This document shows, piece after piece, positions 36,149 through 42,266 of a stretch of DNA of 42,266 bases. The translations under genes and the position numbers were made by a program. The DNA is from Erysipelotrichaceae bacterium (GTDB lineage Bacteria > Bacillota_I > Bacilli_A > RFN20 > CAG-631): assembly GCA_022767485.1 (NCBI GenBank), contig JALEMY010000039.1, positions 1-42,266 on the forward strand. Direction: 5' to 3'. Position 1 is the first letter of the stretch. The number at the start of each line of letters is the position of its first letter. A model generated the notes under the pieces. That model had not been told where the DNA came from, did no database searches, and worked only from the letters and a program-made list of their open reading frames with translations.

Positions 36149-37720
36149 CTATTTTGTCGTAACTATTATCGAATTTAATACTTTTCTAGTTTGATAAACA
36201 TCATAAGATCCTGTGTCAGATGATCTTGTTTGTACAGTATATGTTCCATTTTGATTGGTGATTAATTGAGTGGAGCCTCCACCATCAAAATTTGCTGCAT
36301 CATAACAACCAAAATATCGCATAAAGTCTGCAAGTTGTGTAAGAGTTAATCCCGTGCAATTTGAAGCTTTACCACCATAATGTAAATCTTCAACAGAAAC
36401 TATCACAACTTTTCCATCGGATGTTATTCCAACGGCACTACGTGGAACGCGACTAGCTGCCCCATTTTGTGTTTCTTTTGCAACACTATTAGCAATATTA
36501 CCATTTTCAACTAATGAATGACGACAACCAATAATCGTGTCATAATAATTCCATTGCCCACCAGTTGAAAAAACACAATTGTCGATAGCTGCAAAATAAT
36601 CTCCAACCTTCAATGCCTTAGCTACTTTAGAACCAACTGTAATATAGCCATATTCATCGTTGGTAATTGTAACCGATGGTGTTCCTGTTATTTCTTTTAC
36701 TATGCAGCCTCTAACTTCTTTTTCTTCACAACGTTCTTGTTGTATTTTTTTAAATAAGAAAGCCTTTGAAGCGCTTGGAATAGTTTTTTTCTGATTCATA
36801 ATTGTTATAACACCAATTGTGCTAGTGTTTAATGCTGAATCAGCAATATAAGCAAAAGTCCCATTTTCACTACCATCTTCATTATAAAAAATTATTCCTT
36901 TTTTCGATAAAGAGGATTTTAAATTATCAGAATATGAATTCAATGTTGAAATTGGTGCGATTCTTGCTCCCGAGGAAGAAACACCAAATAACATCGGCTT
37001 TGATACTGGAACATCAGATGTATCAGAATTATGAGATGATTTTAAAATAACGCCATCTTTGACAAAAGCATTAACGCAAGTACTACCAAAAAAATCAGCA
37101 TTGGTAACTGCAATAAATTCTTTTCCTTCATTATCGTTTTGCCAAGCAAGTGCTTGTGAAATAGGAGTTGACAAGTTTCTAAAAGATGTGTCTGTAACGT
37201 TATTATAACTTCCAGCAACAATGTTTGCTTTTGTTAAGTCAACCACTACGCAATATGGGCTTACTTGGCTACCATTATTTAATTTATATGTAGTAGCATA
37301 TAAATCCACCCCATCGTGCAATTTTGATATTGATGTTTGATAAGTAGTGGCATCAAAAGTTATTGGTGTATATTCATCTAATGGACTTTTTTCTTCAACA
37401 GTTGGCTGTTTAAAACCTTGTTGTTCAAAAGGAAAATCTTCATGGACTTCGTAATCATAAACATATTCATCAGAGTAAGAAGAACTTTCATTTATTGATG
37501 ATTCTTCGCTACTTATACTTTCATTACTGCTAGTTATACTTTCCTCAAAAGAAGAACTTTCTTCAAAAGAAGAAAAACTATCACTCATATTAGATTCATC
37601 TTCGCTTTCATAATTTGAAAAGTCCGATTCGTTTTCACTATTAGAAATAGTAGTATCATTGCAACCAGCCAACACTATAGAAACAATAGATGCTAATAGC
37701 ATGCACTTATTACTTTTCAT
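36149..37720 (-). CDS. Lipoprotein with NAGPA-type phosphodiester glycosidase domain
   Basis: Lipobox VLAGC; Ser/Glu-rich linker; KPMLFGVSSSGARI, PRSAVGITSDGKVVIVSVEDL, ADFMRYFGCYDAANFDGGGSTQL; start at ATG 37720 after GGAGGAAAAG RBS. Confidence 0.88.
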   Translation of the reverse strand: MKSNKCMLLASIVSIVLAGCNDTTISNSENESDFSNYESEDESNMSDSFSSFEESSSFEESITSSNESISSEESSINESSSYSDEYVYDYEVHEDFPFEQQGFKQPTVEEKSPLDEYTPITFDATTYQTSISKLHDGVDLYATTYKLNNGSQVSPYCVVVDLTKANIVAGSYNNVTDTSFRNLSTPISQALAWQNDNEGKEFIAVTNADFFGSTCVNAFVKDGVILKSSHNSDTSDVPVSKPMLFGVSSSGARIAPISTLNSYSDNLKSSLSKKGIIFYNEDGSENGTFAYIADSALNTSTIGVITIMNQKKTIPSASKAFLFKKIQQERCEEKEVRGCIVKEITGTPSVTITNDEYGYITVGSKVAKALKVGDYFAAIDNCVFSTGGQWNYYDTIIGCRHSLVENGNIANSVAKETQNGAASRVPRSAVGITSDGKVVIVSVEDLHYGGKASNCTGLTLTQLADFMRYFGCYDAANFDGGGSTQLITNQNGTYTVQTRSSDTGSYDVYQTRKVLNSIIVTTK

Positions 37721-37767
37721 TTCTTTTCCTCCAAATTTTAAAAATGATATTTTTAAATTCAATAAAA

Positions 37768-37776
37768 TTATATCAC
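37768..37776 (-). promoter_or_regulatory. Extended -10 promoter (TGATATAAT) for the 8-gene transporter operon
   Basis: Minus strand ...TTGTGATATAATTTTATTG, ~48 bp upstream of ATG 37720. Confidence 0.5.
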
Positions 37777-37863
37777 AATTAAAAATTAATACATAGTATT
37801 AAGAAAAAAAGTGAAATATTTATCAAAAAAATAATTAAGTCTTTAACTTTTTGTCACAAAAAT

Positions 37864-37914
37864 AAAAAAAGCGTCCATATGCTTTGATATTCAAAGCATT
37901 TATATGTCGCTTTT
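37864..37914 (-). terminator. Terminator overlapping dus stop codon
   Basis: Minus strand AAAGCGACATATAAATGCTTTGAATATCAAAGCATATGGACGCTTTTTTTATTTT. Confidence 0.8.
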
Positions 37915-38880
37915 AAAATTTATATTATTAAGAATGGTTTCTAGTTCTTGATAGGTTTTAATACTTGTTAGTTCGTTTCTAATTTTAGCGCCATTAGGAC
38001 AGTTTTTTACAAACCATCCTGCTTGCCCGCGAAGTTCTTTTATTGCTATAACTTCACCTTTATACCTAATTAAATCTTTAGCATATTCTTTTAAAATATC
38101 GATTTTTTCTGATAAATCCATGTCTTTAAGCAGTTCATTTTTTTTCAAATAGTGGTCTATTTGCTTAAAAATATATGGATTACCATAACTGGCTCTTCCA
38201 ATCATTATCGCATCGCAATGTGTGTATTCAAGTATTTGCTTTGCTTCAAGTGGAGTCTTTATATCACCATTTGCAATAATAGGAAAATCCATGTGTTTTT
38301 CTTTTACTTGTCTAATTAAATCATAGTCGACTTTTCCTGAATATAAATCACTTTTTGTTCTTCCATGTATAGTTATAGCACTCGCCCCAGCAGCAATTAT
38401 TGCGTCGCAAACTTCAAAGACATTAATACTTTGATGGTCCCATCCTATTCTAATTTTTACTGTAACTGGTTTTTTTACGTTTTCAACGATAGTTTTAACT
38501 GTATTGTATATTCTATTAACATCTTTTAAATAGTCACTTCCCGAGTTACTTTTAATCACTTTTGGCACAGGGCAGCCCATATTAATATCGATAATATCTG
38601 CATTACTTTGTGTATCTACCCATTTAGCAGCATATAACAAAGTATCGATAGATCCACCAAAAATTTGTATAGCAATTGGGTGTTCGTTTTCATCAATACG
38701 CGCCATATCCAATGTCTTTTTATCTTTATAAAAAATGCCTTTATCAGAAATCATTTCTGTAGTGACCATAGCGGCATGATATTTTTTACACATTTTGCGA
38801 TAAGCGATATTGCTTACACCTGCCATCGGAGCTAAAACAACATTTCCATCAATTGTAATGTTTTTTATTTTATATCCCAT
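37900..38880 (-). CDS. dus: tRNA-dihydrouridine synthase
   Basis: VVLAPMAGVSNIAYRKMCKKYHAAMVTTEMI, INMGCPVPKVIKSNSGS, ITIHGRTKSDLYSGKVDYDLI, PIIANGDI, IMIGRASYGNPYIF. Confidence 0.96.
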   Translation of the reverse strand: MGYKIKNITIDGNVVLAPMAGVSNIAYRKMCKKYHAAMVTTEMISDKGIFYKDKKTLDMARIDENEHPIAIQIFGGSIDTLLYAAKWVDTQSNADIIDINMGCPVPKVIKSNSGSDYLKDVNRIYNTVKTIVENVKKPVTVKIRIGWDHQSINVFEVCDAIIAAGASAITIHGRTKSDLYSGKVDYDLIRQVKEKHMDFPIIANGDIKTPLEAKQILEYTHCDAIMIGRASYGNPYIFKQIDHYLKKNELLKDMDLSEKIDILKEYAKDLIRYKGEVIAIKELRGQAGWFVKNCPNGAKIRNELTSIKTYQELETILNNINFKSDI

Positions 38881-38888
38881 ATTATCAA

Positions 38889-38918
38889 TTAAAAGTGCAC
38901 AAAATAGTGCACTTTTCT
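38889..38918 (-). terminator. Rho-independent terminator downstream of serS
   Basis: Perfect 10-bp arms AAAAGTGCAC-AAAATA-GTGCACTTTT. Confidence 0.75.
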
Positions 38919-38921
38919 TTC

Positions 38922-40214
38922 TTATTTTTTATTTGCAACTAGCTTTGTTTTGCCACCCATATATGGTTGCAATACTTTAGGAATATTTACGCTTCCATCT
39001 TCATTTAAATTGTTTTCAAGTAAGGCAATTAACATACGAGGAGAAGCAACAACTGTATTATTTAATGTATGAGGAAAATATTTGTTTCCTTTTTCATCTT
39101 TAACTCTAATGGAAAGTCTACGAGCTTGCGCATCAGTTAGATTTGAACAAGAACCTACTTCAAAATATTTTTGTTGACGAGGAGACCAAGCTTCAACATC
39201 AATAGAACGACATTTTAAATCAGCCAAATCACCAGAACAACATTCAAGAGTTCTTACAGGAATATCCATAGAACGGAATAAATCAACTGTATTTTTATAT
39301 AATTTTTCAAACCAAACACGTGATTCTTCAGGTTTACAAACAACGATCATTTCTTGCTTCTCAAATTGGTGAATACGATATACTCCTCTTTCTTCAATAC
39401 CATGTGCACCTTTTTCTTTTCTAAAACATGGAGAATAAGAAGTCATTACATATGGCAATTCTTTTTCAGAAATAATTTGATCGATAAAACGTCCAATCAT
39501 TGAATGTTCAGAAGTACCAATTAAATACAAGTCTTCACCTTCAATTTTATACATCATTGCATCCATTTCTTCAAATGACATAACTCCAGTAACTACGCTG
39601 CTACGAATCATAAATGGAGGAAGCACGTATGTAAAACCACGATCGATCATAAAATCTCTTGCATATGTAAGAACCGCTGAATGCAATCTTGCTATGTCGC
39701 CTGTTAAATAATAAAAGCCATTACCAGCAACTCTTCTTGCAGAATCGATATCAATCCCATTAAAACTTTCCATAATTTGTGTATGGTATGGAATATCAAA
39801 AGGTTTTAATGCTGGTTCACCAAATTTTTCTAATTCAACATTTTGACTATCATCTTTACCAAGTGGAACTTCTGGATCTAAGAAATTTGGAATCTTCATC
39901 ATCATCTTTGTTCTTAAATCGATTAGTTCGTTTTCTTTCACTTCAAGTTCTTTTAATTCTTCATCGATTTTAGTGATATTTTCTTTTATCTCAGTTGCTT
40001 TTTCAAAATCTTTATTTTTCATAAAGAATCCAATTTTCTTACTCATTTCATTTTTTTGTCCACGAAGTTCGCTACCTTTAGTAACGAATTCGCGACACTT
40101 TTTATCAACATCTAATATTTCATCTACTAAAGGTAATTTATGATCTTGAAATTTCTTTTTAATGTTTTCTTTAACTAATTCAGGATTATTCCTTAAAATT
40201 GCTATATCAATCAT
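38922..40214 (-). CDS. serS: Serine--tRNA ligase
   Basis: MIDIAILRNNPELVKENIKKK coiled-coil arm; PPFMIRSSVVTGVMSFEE, YSPCFRKEKGAHGIEERGVYRIHQFEKQEMIV, class II motif 3 NNTVVASPRMLIALLEN. Confidence 0.97.
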   Translation of the reverse strand: MIDIAILRNNPELVKENIKKKFQDHKLPLVDEILDVDKKCREFVTKGSELRGQKNEMSKKIGFFMKNKDFEKATEIKENITKIDEELKELEVKENELIDLRTKMMMKIPNFLDPEVPLGKDDSQNVELEKFGEPALKPFDIPYHTQIMESFNGIDIDSARRVAGNGFYYLTGDIARLHSAVLTYARDFMIDRGFTYVLPPFMIRSSVVTGVMSFEEMDAMMYKIEGEDLYLIGTSEHSMIGRFIDQIISEKELPYVMTSYSPCFRKEKGAHGIEERGVYRIHQFEKQEMIVVCKPEESRVWFEKLYKNTVDLFRSMDIPVRTLECCSGDLADLKCRSIDVEAWSPRQQKYFEVGSCSNLTDAQARRLSIRVKDEKGNKYFPHTLNNTVVASPRMLIALLENNLNEDGSVNIPKVLQPYMGGKTKLVANKK

Positions 40215-40237
40215 ATTTTTTTCCTCGATTTCTTTAT

Positions 40238-42266
40238 TTATTCTTCAGTATTTTCAACGTTTGTATCGTCGTTTTCTACTACTGTAGCATCTTCATTTTC
40301 ATTGCTATGATCATTTGTTAAAGAAGTTTCTTCCTCTTCTTCATCGATTGCATCAGTTACACAAAGAGATGAAACTATTTGATTATTTGAAAGTTTTATA
40401 ATTCTAACTCCCAAAGTGTTTCTGCTAGCAACATTTACTTCTTTTAATGATGTACGAATAATAATACCAAGGTTTGTCACAACCAAAATATCTTCATCGC
40501 CATCAACCGCAACAATCTTAGCTAATTTTCCATTCTTTTCGGAAGATTTTATAGTTAAGACACCTTGTCCACCACGTTTTGTTAAACGATAGTCTTCCAT
40601 CTTTGATTTCTTACCATAACCGTTTTCTGAAATAACTAAAATATATTTTCCTTCAAGTGATGTCGCAACACCAACAACGTTTCCATCACCAACATTGATA
40701 CCTTTAACACCAGAAGCCGTTCTACCCATGCAACGAACATCTTCTTCGTTGAAACGTACCACTTTGCCATTGCTTGAAGCAATAAATATTTCTGCCAAAC
40801 CGTCTGTTAATTTTACATCTATTAGTTCATCATCTTCTTTTAAATTAATTGCTTTTTTACCATTTTGATTAATTCTTATGAATTCAGATAGATAAACACG
40901 CTTGATTATACCTTTTTTAGTTACAAATACCAATGAGTGTTCATCTGTTAAGTTTTCTTCCTCATTATTAATTGAAATAATAGAACGAATACTTTCGTTT
41001 TGATCGATTTTTAAGAAGTTAACTGCTGGAATCCCTTTTGCTGTTCTTGAATATTCAGGAATTTGATGACCACGAACTCGATATACTCTACCATAGTTAG
41101 TAAAGAATAATACATCCTCATGCGTATTAGCAGTAATGATTTTATCAACTACGTCATCATCGTTTGTCGTCATTCCCTTCATTCCTTTTCCACCACGCTT
41201 TTGTGTGCGATATGTATCAAACGGAACTCGTTTAATGTAACCTTTTACTGTCAATGTAATAATGATGTCTTCCTTTGGAATTAAATCTTCATCATCGATA
41301 TTGAATTCTCCACCAATAATTTGTGATCTTCTCTTATCAGAATACTTGTCTTTAATTTCAAGCATTTCTTTTTTGATAACCTTGTATACTTCGTTTTTAT
41401 CCGATAAAATACGTTTAAATTCTTCAATTTCAGCTTTGATTTCTTTGTATTCAGATTCGATTTTTTCAGTTTCTAACGAATTTAATTTAGAAAGAGTCAT
41501 TCCTAATACCGCTTTTGCTTGCTTTTCAGATAATGAAAATCTACTACATAATTGAATAATAGAATCATCATTGTTCTTTGCTTTTTTAATCGTATCAACA
41601 ACTTCGTCAATATTTAATAAGGCTGTAATTAAACCTTCTAAAATATGTGCTCTTTCTTCATCTTTATTCAAATCAAAACGAATTCTTCTAGAAACAACAT
41701 CAAATTGATGTTCCATATAAAATTGAAGTAATGGTTTGATACCTAACACTTTTGGTTCACCATTTACTAAAACTAACATGTTCATACCATATGAAATTTG
41801 AAGAGGAGTTAATTTAAATAATTGATTTAATACTACTTCAGCAACGACATCTTTTCTAAGTTCTATAACAACACGAATATCTTCACCAGATGATTCATCA
41901 CGAATATCCGTTAAGCCATCAATTACTTTATCTCTTGCTAAATCACCGATTTTTTCAATCATTGTTGCTTTATTTACACCATAAGGTATTTCTTCAACAA
42001 CAATTCTTGTTTTACCATTAGACATGTTTTCAATTCTTGTTTTTGAACGAATAATAATTGAGCCTTGTCCTGTTTCATAAGCTTTTACAATTCCCGATTT
42101 TTTCATGATAAATGCGCCAGTTGGGAAATCTGGTCCAGGAATAATATTTAATAACTCATGAATAGTAATATCTGGATTTTCATAAATTGCAAGTGCTGCA
42201 TCTATTGTTTCTGCAAGGTTATGTGGTGGAATATTTGTTGCCATTCCAACGGCAATTCCTGTAGCA
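40238..42266 (-). CDS. gyrA: DNA gyrase subunit A, partial (N-terminus beyond window)
   Basis: In-frame extension past 42244: ATGIAVGMATNIPPHNLAE; GyrA-box-like QKRGGKG; six beta-pinwheel repeats; acidic C-terminal tail. Confidence 0.96.
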   Translation of the reverse strand, partial: ATGIAVGMATNIPPHNLAETIDAALAIYENPDITIHELLNIIPGPDFPTGAFIMKKSGIVKAYETGQGSIIIRSKTRIENMSNGKTRIVVEEIPYGVNKATMIEKIGDLARDKVIDGLTDIRDESSGEDIRVVIELRKDVVAEVVLNQLFKLTPLQISYGMNMLVLVNGEPKVLGIKPLLQFYMEHQFDVVSRRIRFDLNKDEERAHILEGLITALLNIDEVVDTIKKAKNNDDSIIQLCSRFSLSEKQAKAVLGMTLSKLNSLETEKIESEYKEIKAEIEEFKRILSDKNEVYKVIKKEMLEIKDKYSDKRRSQIIGGEFNIDDEDLIPKEDIIITLTVKGYIKRVPFDTYRTQKRGGKGMKGMTTNDDDVVDKIITANTHEDVLFFTNYGRVYRVRGHQIPEYSRTAKGIPAVNFLKIDQNESIRSIISINNEEENLTDEHSLVFVTKKGIIKRVYLSEFIRINQNGKKAINLKEDDELIDVKLTDGLAEIFIASSNGKVVRFNEEDVRCMGRTASGVKGINVGDGNVVGVATSLEGKYILVISENGYGKKSKMEDYRLTKRGGQGVLTIKSSEKNGKLAKIVAVDGDEDILVVTNLGIIIRTSLKEVNVASRNTLGVRIIKLSNNQIVSSLCVTDAIDEEEEETSLTNDHSNENEDATVVENDDTNVENTEE

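Noticed and set aside
40215-40237. T-box riboswitch upstream of serS
   Set aside because: Only ~23 bp separate gyrA and serS; no room for a leader and no T-box core seen.

Overview
AT-rich chromosomal window from a low-GC Bacillota-like bacterium. The 3' end carries gyrA (partial), serS and dus; this neighbourhood is often near oriC. No tRNA, rRNA or CRISPR array could be supported. Main contents, left to right: (1) partial cysK-like gene and an XRE regulator; (2) a GT4 glycosyltransferase plus PlsC-like acyltransferase pair; (3) a Gfo/Idh/MocA oxidoreductase with four N-terminal DUF1508/YegP-like repeats; (4) two tandem CobW-family GTPases, the first with a six-copy 13-aa Cys/His/Asp metal-binding repeat, the second apparently fused to a YcgQ/DUF1980-like C-terminal domain, followed by a small Cys-rich membrane peptide; (5) a lipoprotein with a putative barnase/RNase Sa-like C-terminal domain; (6) peptide deformylase; (7) an IS200-type element whose tnpA has an in-frame TAG; (8) an nrdG-nrdD-trxB operon in which NrdD carries a C-terminal thioredoxin/glutaredoxin-like domain; (9) asd; (10) two TetR regulators, two DegV/FakB proteins and a FakA/DAK2 protein; (11) a 15.6-kb minus-strand operon (22191-37762) with two MalF/MalG permease pairs, one MalF having a ~570-aa N-terminal coiled-coil extension, a giant modular solute-binding lipoprotein, an NHL-TPR-YIP1 membrane protein, a DUF5696 protein and an NAGPA-type phosphodiester glycosidase, but no ATPase and no conventional glycoside hydrolase. 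The operon in (11) is the strongest candidate for an undescribed system. All family assignments are from reading motifs by eye; no database searches were run.
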